A stretch of 64,000 nucleotides of DNA from JAFEDN01 sp963832945. Its GTDB lineage: Bacteria > Pseudomonadota > Gammaproteobacteria > Coxiellales > Coxiellaceae. A model generated the notes under the pieces. It saw nothing but the letters and a program-made list of their open reading frames with translations, was not told where the DNA came from and did not search any database. Positions 1-8,765 of this stretch are shown here, piece by piece; within the stretch, counting starts at the first letter, position 1; the number at the start of each line of letters is the position of its first letter. Location: the NCBI GenBank assembly GCA_963832945.1, contig CAWHVV010000010.1, forward strand, positions 737,112-801,111. The letters are read 5' to 3'. The position numbers and the translations under genes are program-made.

Positions 1-2013
1 TGAAAAGATCAGGAGATCAACAATGGTTTCCGCATGATCCGGATTATCTTTATATACTTTTAATCGGGTCTTTCGGGTGGTCGCTTCATAAGGATCGTTA
101 TTATATAAAGAGGCGAAAAAATCATATAATCGGTAGTGTTTGGGACTCTCCATGATTCCTGAAAATATCCCGGACAAATGCGAGGATGGCAGCAACGCGT
201 AACTGGTGTACGGAATTCCCAGCGTCCAGAGAGCGGCTGCGGATGTTGTCGCCTCGTCAGCAGTCTCATTCATTAAGGATCGCCAGGGTGAGATATGCCT
301 GATTCCGGTTAGTGGCGCAGGCTCTAACGCATGCACCGGTTCCAATGTCCGCGTCATTCGCGGTGAGGGATGTGCCGGCTGCCTCGCAGAAATCATCGGC
401 TGAGTCGCAGGCACAGATGTTTGACCAGGAATACGTTGTTGCTCAATTTTTCGCGTAGCGTTCAAACCTTTTCGAATATTGACGATAAGGCCCCGTATGT
501 CCGCGTAAGATGTTCCTTCAAACCCGGGGATCTGGTTTCGGATTTGTGAATCGATTGAAATAAAATTGATAACGGATTCGATGATTGCCCGAAGCCTGTC
601 TCTTTCCCTCTGGGTCTCTTTGGGATTTTTGTCTTCTCCGCTATCCGCATATTCGACAAAGGAATGCCCCGCTTTTTCGGTGATTTCCCTGTAGGCCAAT
701 AATGGGATTTCATATCTTTTAAGGATAAGAACATTATCCTGAGTAATGTTTTTCCGCTTCGGCGGGGCAGTGAGGCTGGGCAGTATTAAAGGTTGGGAGC
801 CGGAGGGAAACTGGAAATCCTGAAATTTATCGGCATTTAGGAGTGTGATGCGCCATTGGCCGTTTTTATAACCGCAAATAGAAACCCGGCCTTTTTGATC
901 TTTGGCTAAAACAGGGTTATTAAATTTTTGGCGAAGGGCACTGAGTAATTTGAAGTCCGAGGCATCCGGCGTGGAAACGAGCGTCAAAGAATAATGTTCG
1001 TTCATTAATTCCTGCAATATTTGGTCATCCGTCTGACCGGCTTCAATTTTTTCGCTGATTTTCTGACGCTCTTCACGGTCTCTGAGGAAATCATTACCGG
1101 CAGCCCTAAGTTGCCTTTCGGTATAAAATTTTAAATATTTTTCAGTGAGGTCAAGGACAAGTGTTCCATTAAGAAGACCCAATATCGTCCTGATGTCTCC
1201 AGATTTAAACTGTGAATCCAGGCGTTTAAATTCCTGTGCATAATTTTTTTCATTTCCATTGCAGATACTGACAATGAACCTGATGTCCGCGGGATGATAT
1301 TTCTCAGGCATGACGTTTTTATTCTCGGCAAGCCACTGGATCATGCCGGAGAGTTGGGTGATGACCGATGTCGGAAGGGAATTCCTTTCCTGGATTACCC
1401 ATTCATACCATTCCTGCTGTATTCTTTTTTCATCCTGTTCGTTTACAAATTTGGTATAGTCTTTTCTCACCTCATCTAGTAATTTTTTGTGTCCGGGCTG
1501 AAGTTTTAATTCCAGAATAATTTTATCATCATCCGTATTGGCTTTAATTTTTTGGCGAATTTCAAGGACCAGTTTTTTCAATGACAGATAAGAACCCTGA
1601 CCACGACTTTCAATTTTAAAATCAGGGTCCTTCCTCATGACAGAGCCGGCCAGCCTTCGGTAATTCTTAATTCTGAATTCTCTTTCCTGCGGAGTCAGGT
1701 CTGGTATTGATGACAGTTTTTTAAATTCAGCATCCACTACTGTCTCAAGGTCCGCACCCGACTGCTGCTGAGTGCGGATATTTCTCACTTTTTCCCGAAA
1801 TGGTTTAACGTTTTTCTCGGGGAGGTCGCGAATAATCGCGTCTATTGGCTCAAGATTCCCTCTTAAATCACTGCTGCTAATTTCAGCGTCCATGACGACT
1901 TCACAAAAAAAAGGATCTTCCCTGTAAAGCCGGTTAGCGTTTTCCTCCGGATTACGCTTTTTTTCGGGTATATCTGAGATTTTACTTTCCGATTTGTGAT
2001 CGCCTTTTGACAT
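1..2013 (-). CDS. Large protein of unknown function, C-terminus outside window
   Basis: The minus strand is open without a stop from an ATG at 2013 to position 1, giving at least 671 residues; the gene continues beyond the window edge. The start is supported by GGAG eight bases upstream of the ATG. The protein is hydrophilic and rich in Lys, Glu and Arg. It has helical, charged stretches over roughly residues 60-330, a Pro-rich linker around residues 540-580 (PATQPMISARQP region) and a more hydrophobic part near residues 600-630. There is no signal peptide, clear membrane segment or motif that I recognise. It sits upstream of nothing on its own strand and follows another unknown protein gene (2131-3477) after 117 bases, so the two may be co-transcribed. 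Its size and composition fit a translocated effector of Legionellales, but this is only a guess. Confidence 0.75.
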   Translation of the reverse strand, partial: MSKGDHKSESKISDIPEKKRNPEENANRLYREDPFFCEVVMDAEISSSDLRGNLEPIDAIIRDLPEKNVKPFREKVRNIRTQQQSGADLETVVDAEFKKLSSIPDLTPQEREFRIKNYRRLAGSVMRKDPDFKIESRGQGSYLSLKKLVLEIRQKIKANTDDDKIILELKLQPGHKKLLDEVRKDYTKFVNEQDEKRIQQEWYEWVIQERNSLPTSVITQLSGMIQWLAENKNVMPEKYHPADIRFIVSICNGNEKNYAQEFKRLDSQFKSGDIRTILGLLNGTLVLDLTEKYLKFYTERQLRAAGNDFLRDREERQKISEKIEAGQTDDQILQELMNEHYSLTLVSTPDASDFKLLSALRQKFNNPVLAKDQKGRVSICGYKNGQWRITLLNADKFQDFQFPSGSQPLILPSLTAPPKRKNITQDNVLILKRYEIPLLAYREITEKAGHSFVEYADSGEDKNPKETQRERDRLRAIIESVINFISIDSQIRNQIPGFEGTSYADIRGLIVNIRKGLNATRKIEQQRIPGQTSVPATQPMISARQPAHPSPRMTRTLEPVHALEPAPLTGIRHISPWRSLMNETADEATTSAAALWTLGIPYTSYALLPSSHLSGIFSGIMESPKHYRLYDFFASLYNNDPYEATTRKTRLKVYKDNPDHAETIVDLLIFS

Positions 2014-2072
2014 GAATTTCGCTCCTTCAATGAAATACCAATTTATTCAATTCTTCGCTTATTATTTTTTCC

Positions 2073-2113
2073 CGCCCTGGAATATTTTTTTAACTTAAAA
2101 AATTTCCAGGGCG
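2073..2113. repeat. Inverted repeat between two unknown genes
   Basis: CGCCCTGGAA at 2073-2082 pairs perfectly with TTCCAGGGCG at 2104-2113 across an A/T-rich loop. It lies just past the stop of the 2131-3477 gene and upstream of the 2013 start. No clear T-run follows on the minus strand, so it is at best a weak terminator or an RNA processing site. Confidence 0.5.
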
Positions 2114-2130
2114 AGAATTGTCGGCGACTC

Positions 2131-3477
2131 TTAGCCTCGTGGACTTATAAAACTATCTGTGGAAGTCACAGAAGTGGCGCCAGGGCGGTCGTCCGAACCT
2201 CTTCTGCCCTGGCCTCCTCCGGCAACGAACGATTGTGAATTAGACGCTTGAGTAGGAGTCTCCTTTTTTGCTCTACGATTCATCAATTCGTTGGTAACAT
2301 CAGAAGTATGACCTTCTCTGGTTTCAGAAGCAGTGTTGTCCAGGCCACCCAATGTTTTCCCATCGCTCACGGTTTCCTTCAAAAGAATCTTTTCATCAAA
2401 GTCTTCTTCTAAGGGTGGGAGAGGGCTTCCCTTCAAATACTCCACCGCATTCTCCAGTCTTTTGAAGCGCTCTTTCAGTTGCGTAGCGGTAAGCTGTCCC
2501 TTTAATTCCTCTTTCAGTGCTTTGATTTCCTGGGTCAGTTTTTTGATTTCTTCTGCCTGCTCCTTTTCTTTGTCGGTCAGTTTTCTGATGACTTCCGTTT
2601 GCGCCGTGGTCACCTGATGGGTATTCTCGCCGGCCTGACGCGTTTTTTCATTCTGATGATGTATATAACGATAAATGAAAAACTCAACTGTCCAGACCAG
2701 ACCTAAAACACCCGCGGCATAATAGCCCATGCGCTCCAAATTTTTAAGTGACCAGACGTTATTCACCAAATTATAGATATCCGAAGTGATTCCCCCCAAT
2801 GCGTAAATACTATCGTCCGTCGTGTCGCCAGGATGAAAATCAGGAGCCTGATATGCATCAGCCACGTTAGCCTGGCTTTTCAGGTAAAGTCCTACACTAA
2901 CGACTGCTCCGGCAGTTAGAAGGACAAATGTGCTTTTACATAAATTAGGCAGACAGCCGCAGCACGCCCAATTAAGAAAACTGGTGGTCTTATACCATAA
3001 ACGCGTGGCTCCGCCTGCCTCAGCCGTCCGCTTGTCTTCTTCCCGGTCAGCGCGTTTTTTTGCTTCCAGCCTTATTAAAGGATCGTTGACACCCTTGATT
3101 ACCTCCTGCAGATGTTTCCACGCCTCCGTGGGTGTTGAGAATGGATCTTTCTCCTCAGAGGAAATTGTCACTGGAACCTGAGAGAGTCCTCTGCCGTTGC
3201 TGCCTGGACCAGGTTTAACATCTTTTTCATCGTCGTCGTTATCGGAAGGGATTAACGGCGTGATATTCGTAATAAATTTAATCTCCCCACTTGGGCTTAA
3301 GGGGATGGAACCATTGCCTATATTAATCCGATTGCTGACGGAATGGGTTGTAGCACCAACTCCGTGTTTCTTTTCATCCCCCAAAGAGACATATTCATTC
3401 ATAAGGTCTTCTGGGGGGAGGCTCAATGAGTCAATGTCTTCTTTCTTACCTAAATTTATACTTCGATGATTATGCAT
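2131..3477 (-). CDS. Unknown two-segment membrane protein with coiled coil
   Basis: The protein has 448 residues, and its ATG is preceded by AGAGAGGTG. Residues 1-110 are hydrophilic and probably disordered. A cysteine cluster (CCGCLPNLC) at about 172-180 leads into a membrane segment at about 182-199. A second membrane segment lies at about 251-269. Residues 285-348 form a strong heptad-like coiled coil rich in Lys, Glu and Leu, and the tail is polar and Ser/Thr/Gly-rich. The architecture suits an inclusion- or host-membrane effector, or a bacterial inner-membrane protein. No known family is recognised. It lies directly upstream of the other unknown gene on the same strand. Confidence 0.7.
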   Translation of the reverse strand: MHNHRSINLGKKEDIDSLSLPPEDLMNEYVSLGDEKKHGVGATTHSVSNRINIGNGSIPLSPSGEIKFITNITPLIPSDNDDDEKDVKPGPGSNGRGLSQVPVTISSEEKDPFSTPTEAWKHLQEVIKGVNDPLIRLEAKKRADREEDKRTAEAGGATRLWYKTTSFLNWACCGCLPNLCKSTFVLLTAGAVVSVGLYLKSQANVADAYQAPDFHPGDTTDDSIYALGGITSDIYNLVNNVWSLKNLERMGYYAAGVLGLVWTVEFFIYRYIHHQNEKTRQAGENTHQVTTAQTEVIRKLTDKEKEQAEEIKKLTQEIKALKEELKGQLTATQLKERFKRLENAVEYLKGSPLPPLEEDFDEKILLKETVSDGKTLGGLDNTASETREGHTSDVTNELMNRRAKKETPTQASNSQSFVAGGGQGRRGSDDRPGATSVTSTDSFISPRG

Positions 3478-3517
3478 ACTGGCACCTCTCTTTAGTTAGT
3501 TAACAATATAAATACAA

Positions 3518-4801
3518 TTACCAAAAATTTTTACCGGTTTGTTTTACCGCCAAATTCGCTGAAGCCGGTGATGACTGGTTGCACATCGCTATATAGGACG
3601 CTCCGACAGCGCCGCTGCGGCCACCCGCTGCGTCAGCACATCCACCAGAGATAACGCCGCCTGAGTTCCTGACAGGCACGCAGGTACAGACCTGCAAATC
3701 ATTTTGCATGTGAGTGGTGCATCCATTCGTCACCAACGCTCCGCCATTCTGGTAACCATAAGTACCCACCATTGTGACCTGACATTTGGCAGCGCCGTCA
3801 GGAAGTGGACCGGTTGGGCAATAGTCTTTCGTGTAATCAACCCAATAAGGGGGCTTGCCCGCATAAGGATTTGTTTCAGGGGCTCCGGATAATTCATACA
3901 CAGGATCCACCGTGACGGTATTTGAAGGACTCCCGGTAGAGCCGGAGTAGCGATCCATTCGCACGAAGTTGGGAACGACGTATATGGTCGCATATTCTCC
4001 AGGCTTGCATTGAAATCCAATTTCGTATTGGGATAATGAATTAAGCTCGGTATCGCCACAGCCCTTTTTAGAATTAGTGCAAAATTGTTCAGACAGTGTG
4101 GTTCTTCGGCAATAAACATTAACTCCCGAACCCGGCTGCTTATTCTGAACACTGCCGGTGAGCGCATCGATATTCGAATCGCAATTACCAACCCCGGCAA
4201 CATAGCTGGCGCCCAAATTTCCGCCGCCTGCGGCAGGCATTGCCACCACGGCTTTGACATAACAGGCTCCGCTGGTGCAGACGCTGCTGGGAACGCTCGT
4301 TGGTTCAGCATTAGGATCATTAGTGATGATCGCGTTGGGTAACCGTGCGGCAATGCGTTGCGCAATGGACACTGCGGTGGCGTCGCCGCTATCGCCGGTG
4401 CTGACGGCTACCCAAAAACGTTTCGCTTTTTGTTCGCCGGCTGTCCCCGCTGCTGTATCGTCACCATTCCAGCAGATAGGTACGCCCAGATTACTCAGGT
4501 TGCTTTCGTTAGGAAGATAATTCTGTACGAAGACGGTGTCTGCGGGAGCAGCAAAGCAGTTAGAACCGCTCCAGTTTTTCTTGGGCCACTTCGACTGGTT
4601 GGCGAGATTGTAGGAAATTCCTGCTTCAAGAACGTGTTGGATATTCAGCGCGGCAATATTGATGCGGTCGGAAGCGGCTTTGTCACGATAAGTTTTTACT
4701 CCCAGCGAAGCAATAAATGCCAGCACTGTAACCACCAAGAGCAACTCGATAAGAGTGTAACCTTTTTGTGTGCATCTATTTTTAATACGACATGCAATCA
4801 T
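3518..4801 (-). CDS. Type IV pilin-like protein, possible PilV-like tip adhesin
   Basis: From an ATG at 4801 the protein has 427 residues; an upstream in-frame start at 4864 is possible but would put 21 extra residues before a typical prepilin leader. The class III leader is clear: basic residues, then the Gly|Tyr-Thr-Leu-Ile-Glu cleavage site (G|YTLIELLLV) with Glu at +5 and a ~20-residue hydrophobic helix. The rest is a long Gly/Ser/Cys-rich secreted domain with many cysteines, which suggests disulfides. It is far longer than a major pilin. Its position as the last gene of a PilQ-PilR-PilS-like cassette suggests an adhesive tip or minor pilin like PilV of IncI plasmids. No shufflon repeats or recombinase are seen. 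Confidence 0.75.
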   Translation of the reverse strand: MIACRIKNRCTQKGYTLIELLLVVTVLAFIASLGVKTYRDKAASDRINIAALNIQHVLEAGISYNLANQSKWPKKNWSGSNCFAAPADTVFVQNYLPNESNLSNLGVPICWNGDDTAAGTAGEQKAKRFWVAVSTGDSGDATAVSIAQRIAARLPNAIITNDPNAEPTSVPSSVCTSGACYVKAVVAMPAAGGGNLGASYVAGVGNCDSNIDALTGSVQNKQPGSGVNVYCRRTTLSEQFCTNSKKGCGDTELNSLSQYEIGFQCKPGEYATIYVVPNFVRMDRYSGSTGSPSNTVTVDPVYELSGAPETNPYAGKPPYWVDYTKDYCPTGPLPDGAAKCQVTMVGTYGYQNGGALVTNGCTTHMQNDLQVCTCVPVRNSGGVISGGCADAAGGRSGAVGASYIAMCNQSSPASANLAVKQTGKNFW

Positions 4802-4867
4802 TAGTATTCCATACGGATAACTTCTTTGTGTACCGATTTTACATAATCGAGCCGCCAATAGCAAATT

Positions 4868-5485
4868 TTAATTAGCGCAAAAGGAACCCGAGAATTCAGG
4901 CATGGGCGCGCCACCGGTTCCGTTTTCGTTTTGGCTGGCGCGAAAATAGGCGCCGGCGCCATTGAGAATCCACGAATTATCACCTGCCTGCACATAACTA
5001 TTCGTGGGTAAACTGTCCCATATTAAAATATTATTCTGCGCATCAATTTTTGCAGCTAATTGTTGCTGAAACCAGGCAACCTGTTTATCGCTTAACTTCG
5101 CCGACAGGATAGCCTGGATTTCAAGTTGATAGACAGGCTTGGGAGTAAGCCCCTTTGTGGTCTGACCTGTGTCGATTAATTTTGCAGCGTATTGCGCGAC
5201 CAATGGCGGGCGATTACAAACAACGTCGCCGTATTGCTGGAGGTCCTGGCAATTGATATTTCCCGCAGCCTCGGCGAATTCACCATTTTGCTTGCAGCCT
5301 GTCGCATGGAAATAAATATCTAACGCTCGCTGTAGGGATTTAATATCCGATTCTATTTGTAAGGTTTGTGTACGGCGCTGTTTCTGCTGGTAGTGATGCA
5401 TGGACCACGAAATAATCGCGCCCATGCATACCAAAACCAGTAACAACTCCAGTAAAGTAAAACCAGATGGCCTGGATTTAATCAA
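4868..5485 (-). CDS. Pseudopilin / minor type IV pilin-like protein
   Basis: The protein has 205 residues. Its N-terminus MIKSRPSG|FTLLELLLVLV is a textbook prepilin peptidase site: basic residues, Gly at -1, Phe at +1 and Glu at +5, followed by one hydrophobic helix. The globular part has several Cys residues (including one near the C-terminus, SFCAN). It lies 17 bases downstream of the major pilin-like gene and immediately before the long pilin-like gene, all on the minus strand, which implies one operon. It is probably a minor or initiating pilin; its exact role cannot be read from sequence. Confidence 0.75.
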   Translation of the reverse strand: MIKSRPSGFTLLELLLVLVCMGAIISWSMHHYQQKQRRTQTLQIESDIKSLQRALDIYFHATGCKQNGEFAEAAGNINCQDLQQYGDVVCNRPPLVAQYAAKLIDTGQTTKGLTPKPVYQLEIQAILSAKLSDKQVAWFQQQLAAKIDAQNNILIWDSLPTNSYVQAGDNSWILNGAGAYFRASQNENGTGGAPMPEFSGSFCAN

Positions 5486-5502
5486 GAGAACATTCCACGA
5501 AT

Positions 5503-6006
5503 TTAAGTTGTACCTGGAATGGTTCCATTAAGATAAACAATAGCCGAACCTGCGGTTGTGGTGCAATCAACTACTTTTGGTCCGTAACTCTCCTGTAAAT
5601 TGCTGCACAGCGATGTAGAGGGCAATGGGATGGTAATTGTACCCAATCCATTGTTTCCAGTCGCGACGCCGATAGTGATATTCTTACCCCATGGCGTTAT
5701 CTGAAAACAGCCTTTTTGTGAGCCGGAATTACAACTCATGTTTTTGGGATCCTGACTGATGTAACCGCCATTCACTAAAGTATCCCAGCTTAAGGATGAA
5801 AAAGAGGGGTTATTAACTGCATAACTTTCAACGGCAGACATATCCACGCCAATGGCCGTTCTCACCATGTTGAGTTTTTGATTGGTGCTCGCGGTTGTAA
5901 AATATTGTACCGCCATCACCAAAATAATGGCAATAATTGCTAAAGACAGCAAGACCTCAAGTAACGAAATACCTGCCTGTTTTAACTTCCCGTTGAAAGT
6001 CTTCAT
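5503..6006 (-). CDS. Major pilin-like protein, PilS-type
   Basis: The protein has 167 residues with the leader MKTFNGKLKQAG|ISLLEVLLSLAI. The hydrophobic helix carries Glu at +5, and the soluble domain ends with the Cys-containing segments CSNLQESYGP and VVDCTTT. The length and gene position (immediately after the GspF/PilR-like platform protein) match PilS major pilins of type IVb thin pili. AGGTAAAAAAC precedes the ATG. An upstream hairpin at 6039-6068 separates it from the ATPase and platform genes and may raise or uncouple its expression. No prepilin peptidase gene is present in the window, so a PilD-type enzyme encoded elsewhere would be needed. Confidence 0.75.
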   Translation of the reverse strand: MKTFNGKLKQAGISLLEVLLSLAIIAIILVMAVQYFTTASTNQKLNMVRTAIGVDMSAVESYAVNNPSFSSLSWDTLVNGGYISQDPKNMSCNSGSQKGCFQITPWGKNITIGVATGNNGLGTITIPLPSTSLCSNLQESYGPKVVDCTTTAGSAIVYLNGTIPGTT

Positions 6007-6038
6007 GTTTTTTACCTCATAAAAAAATAGTTACTGAT

Positions 6039-6068
6039 TACGCTATACCACGAGAGGTATGTAGCGTA
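6039..6068 (-). promoter_or_regulatory. Stem-loop between platform gene and pilin gene
   Basis: On the minus strand TACGCTACATACC (6068-6056) pairs with GGTATAGCGTA (6049-6039) around a TCTCGT loop, with one bulged pair. A short T-run (TATTTTTTTATG) follows about ten bases later, just upstream of the pilin start. It could act as a partial terminator, an attenuator or a 5' stabiliser of pilin mRNA. Confidence 0.45.
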
Positions 6069-6096
6069 CCACATTTCATTTCCTATGCAAAGTCTC

Positions 6097-7158
6097 CTAA
6101 AAGCTCAGAGAACTGCCTACGGTATAAATACCAAAGACAATCGTCATTGCAATCCCTGCGCCGATCAATAAAAGTAAACCGCCCAATACTTTACCGGTAG
6201 CGTCAATTCTTTTGGAAGTGCGAACCCGGGCTTGACGCCCGAGGCTGATTAATGCATCAGCAAAGCCCTTACTTTTCGCCACTACCCGCAAACGCATCAA
6301 ATCGTTACGACTGATTAAATTAGTGTCCAAAACATCGGCGATATTTTCCTCTCCTCCGCTAAGACGGTATTCCATTTGTAATAAATGCCAGGACAGGTAA
6401 GGAGAGGCATCGTATTGCATGGTGCTTAAAGCCTGTCTGATCATTACTCCGTTCGCTACCAGCAATCCCAAAGTTTCCATAAATCGCGCCGCCAGCGATG
6501 CGCGGTATAGCGAAAAAAATGGGATATCATCTATCCACCCACGGACATGGCCGGTGACATTTTTTAAAACATTGTTCACAATGATACCCAGTAAACCCGC
6601 GGTTAATAGCATCAACCACCAGCCATTTTCCACGATCGATCCCATTCTATATAAATTTTTACCAACCTGCGGCCAGGTAGCCATGGGCTTAATTTCGAGA
6701 AAGCTGGTCAGTACTGAATTTCTTATAAAAGCCGTGATCCCCAGCGCTAATATAATAACGCTGATAGGGTAAAGCACCGAAGCTAAAAACGCGTTTAAGG
6801 TCCCAGCATAACTGGTGTACATGTTGGCGGCGGCGCGCAATGTTTGTGGCAAAGCGCCGTTTGATTCACCGACTCGAATGATTTCCACTACCGCGTGTGA
6901 AAACCATGGCTGCATGCCATCGGCAAGGCTTTGGCCCTTGGCAATGCTGACTGCAATCGCCTCGGCTACTTTTTTGGTGATACCGCCGGAGACGCCGATA
7001 ATCACGTCGATCGCCTGACTGGCAGGCACACCATCTTCAATCAGGGCCGCCAGATCCTGCAAAAAAGCCTGCTGGGGCTTGCGGTTGAATTGCATGCGAT
7101 GCCATCGCTGCAGCAGAGGCTGTGTGTAAGGATATTTCAACAACCACTGATAATTCAT
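6097..7158 (-). CDS. Type II/IV secretion inner-membrane platform protein (GspF/PilR-like)
   Basis: The protein has 353 residues of the GspF/PilC family, the polytopic inner-membrane platform that couples the pilus ATPase to pilin assembly. Two cytoplasmic GspF repeats are visible (about residues 30-140, 'LAALIEDGVPASQAI', and about 225-330, 'METLGLLVANGVMIRQAL'). Membrane segments lie near residues 125-145, 175-200 and 325-350. The length (~350 against ~400 for chromosomal PilC) fits the PilR subgroup of conjugative thin pili. Its ATG overlaps the stop of the ATPase gene by four bases, which indicates translational coupling. Confidence 0.85.
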   Translation of the reverse strand: MNYQWLLKYPYTQPLLQRWHRMQFNRKPQQAFLQDLAALIEDGVPASQAIDVIIGVSGGITKKVAEAIAVSIAKGQSLADGMQPWFSHAVVEIIRVGESNGALPQTLRAAANMYTSYAGTLNAFLASVLYPISVIILALGITAFIRNSVLTSFLEIKPMATWPQVGKNLYRMGSIVENGWWLMLLTAGLLGIIVNNVLKNVTGHVRGWIDDIPFFSLYRASLAARFMETLGLLVANGVMIRQALSTMQYDASPYLSWHLLQMEYRLSGGEENIADVLDTNLISRNDLMRLRVVAKSKGFADALISLGRQARVRTSKRIDATGKVLGGLLLLIGAGIAMTIVFGIYTVGSSLSF

Positions 7159-8690
7159 GATAACTCACCCGCCAGTGCTTCCGCATCCAGTGGATCCACC
7201 AACCCTTGTTTGACAAGGCTCAACAACTGATCGTGATAACTGAGCCAACCCGTTTCTTTCAGATGGCTGAGCCATTTAGTCAGATGGTTGCCATGAATCA
7301 GCTGCCGACCCACCTCATCCAGCCAGATCATTTCCGCCACCACTGTGCGACCAGAAATTCCCAGACCGTGGCATTTAACGCAATCGTGTCCGCGCGCCTT
7401 CACCTCTCCCCATTGGTCACCAAAAACTTTTCGCCAGCGAGGAAAATATGCTTTGTGGCGCTCGGACTGTTCCAGGGGAACCGTGCAGGTTGCACAAAGC
7501 AAAGGCGCCAAACGTTGACAGATGAGACAAACCAGTAAATCGGGACTGGCCAGTAAATCAGAAGAAATTTTCAGGTCTCCCAGACGGGTTACTATACCCG
7601 GGGCGCTATTGGCGTGCACCGTGGAAAATACCAAATGGCCGGTAATCGCCGCGCGCACCATGACGGCTGCCGTGTCTTCATCACGGATTTCTCCAAGGAC
7701 CAGAACGTCAGGATCCATACGCAGTACCGTGCGCGCCATATTGGCGAAGCTGCGGTCATAATGCTCGGTATTCACCGGCACCTGTGTGACGGTGGTGACT
7801 ACTTTTTCCACAGGGTCTTCAATAGAATAAAGTTTCCGGTAATCCTCTATTAAACGCATGCAGGAAGCTAAGGTTGTGGTTTTCCCGGAACCTGTCGGAC
7901 CCGCCAACACAACCGCTCCGTAAGGCATGTGCAAGGCGCGTTCTAACATTTCCACCTGCTCAGGGCGATAGCCCAATTGCGCTAATGTGGGCACTTCGTG
8001 TTCGGCAGTCGTGAGAATTCGCATAACCACGTCAAAGCCGCCATGGGCAGGCAGACTGGCTAAACGCAACCGAACTTCTTTATCATCAATGAACAAAGGC
8101 ATGGAAGCGTTTTGCGGTACCAGCGGATTAAAATGAGTGATGTTATGATCTGTTTCTTTATTGAAGGCGACGGATGCTACTTCCCTGGCCAGCTTAGGCA
8201 GCCATTCCGCATGTAAAAAAAGTTCACCGTGTTTTCGGAAACGGATGCGGGCGATGTCACTGCGCACTTCCATGTGAATATCGGTCGCTTCCATATCCAG
8301 CGCACCTTTGACCAGTAAACGCAGCCGTTGTTGCTGAGTGCTGACTTCGGCCACGCCTTCCTGACTGGCGTCTAATTGCTGGCGGCGTTCTTCCGCATTC
8401 TCCAGCAGGATTTTAACCAGACCACTGGTGGCGGGAAAAATCAATCCCGGCACCAGGCCTTTGTTGTGCATGACGATTTTGCAATTCTGGACAAGACGGG
8501 AAGTAGGCTCGCTGGTTAAAATGGTGCCGCTTTGCAATACCACAATTTTCTGGTGTTCGCGGCACCAGGCCAGCATTTCCGGCATCGCATTGTCTTTGGG
8601 GCTTAAATCCGCTTGGCTGGTTAGCACTTTTCGCTGGGCAATGGTAGCGTATTGCTCAAGAGCCTGCTGCTCTTGTGTAGGCTGCTTCAT
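7155..8690 (-). CDS. Type IV pilus assembly ATPase, PilQ(R64)/GspE-like
   Basis: The protein has 511 residues. It carries the hallmarks of secretion ATPases: Walker A GPTGSGKTTT near residue 262, the Asp box (SIEDPVE), Walker B (DVLVLGEIRDEDTAAV) and the His box (GHLVFSTVHANS). Two Cys pairs (CATC and CVKC) near residues 395-440 form the zinc-binding C-terminal knuckle typical of GspE/PilB. The length resembles the thin-pilus PilQ group, with a short, divergent N-terminal domain. It would power pilin polymerisation through the platform protein encoded next. It is the first gene of a five-gene minus-strand pilus cassette. The window has no PilN-type secretin, PilL/M/O/P homologue or retraction ATPase for this cassette. 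Confidence 0.88.
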   Translation of the reverse strand: MKQPTQEQQALEQYATIAQRKVLTSQADLSPKDNAMPEMLAWCREHQKIVVLQSGTILTSEPTSRLVQNCKIVMHNKGLVPGLIFPATSGLVKILLENAEERRQQLDASQEGVAEVSTQQQRLRLLVKGALDMEATDIHMEVRSDIARIRFRKHGELFLHAEWLPKLAREVASVAFNKETDHNITHFNPLVPQNASMPLFIDDKEVRLRLASLPAHGGFDVVMRILTTAEHEVPTLAQLGYRPEQVEMLERALHMPYGAVVLAGPTGSGKTTTLASCMRLIEDYRKLYSIEDPVEKVVTTVTQVPVNTEHYDRSFANMARTVLRMDPDVLVLGEIRDEDTAAVMVRAAITGHLVFSTVHANSAPGIVTRLGDLKISSDLLASPDLLVCLICQRLAPLLCATCTVPLEQSERHKAYFPRWRKVFGDQWGEVKARGHDCVKCHGLGISGRTVVAEMIWLDEVGRQLIHGNHLTKWLSHLKETGWLSYHDQLLSLVKQGLVDPLDAEALAGELS

Positions 8691-8734
8691 GTTTTATTTA
8701 CCTTTCTAATGAGACCCGGATTTTAATACAAGAG

Positions 8735-8765
8735 AAGATCAGGGGTCAAGTCTCGAATCGTGAAT
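8735..8765 (+). repeat. Partial copy of palindromic repeat family A
   Basis: The segment matches the left arm of the full palindrome at 9731-9845, including AGGGGTCAAGTCTCGAATCG. Together with the copy at 9728-9759 it forms a ~32-base direct repeat around the transposase remnant. Confidence 0.7.

Noticed and set aside
3730..4365. 211-codon minus-strand frame inside the long pilin-like gene
   Set aside because: It is an out-of-frame shadow of the gene with the clear prepilin leader; its sequence has no coherent pattern.
3518..4801. Shufflon at the PilV-like gene
   Set aside because: No inverted repeat cassettes or recombinase gene adjoin its 3' end.
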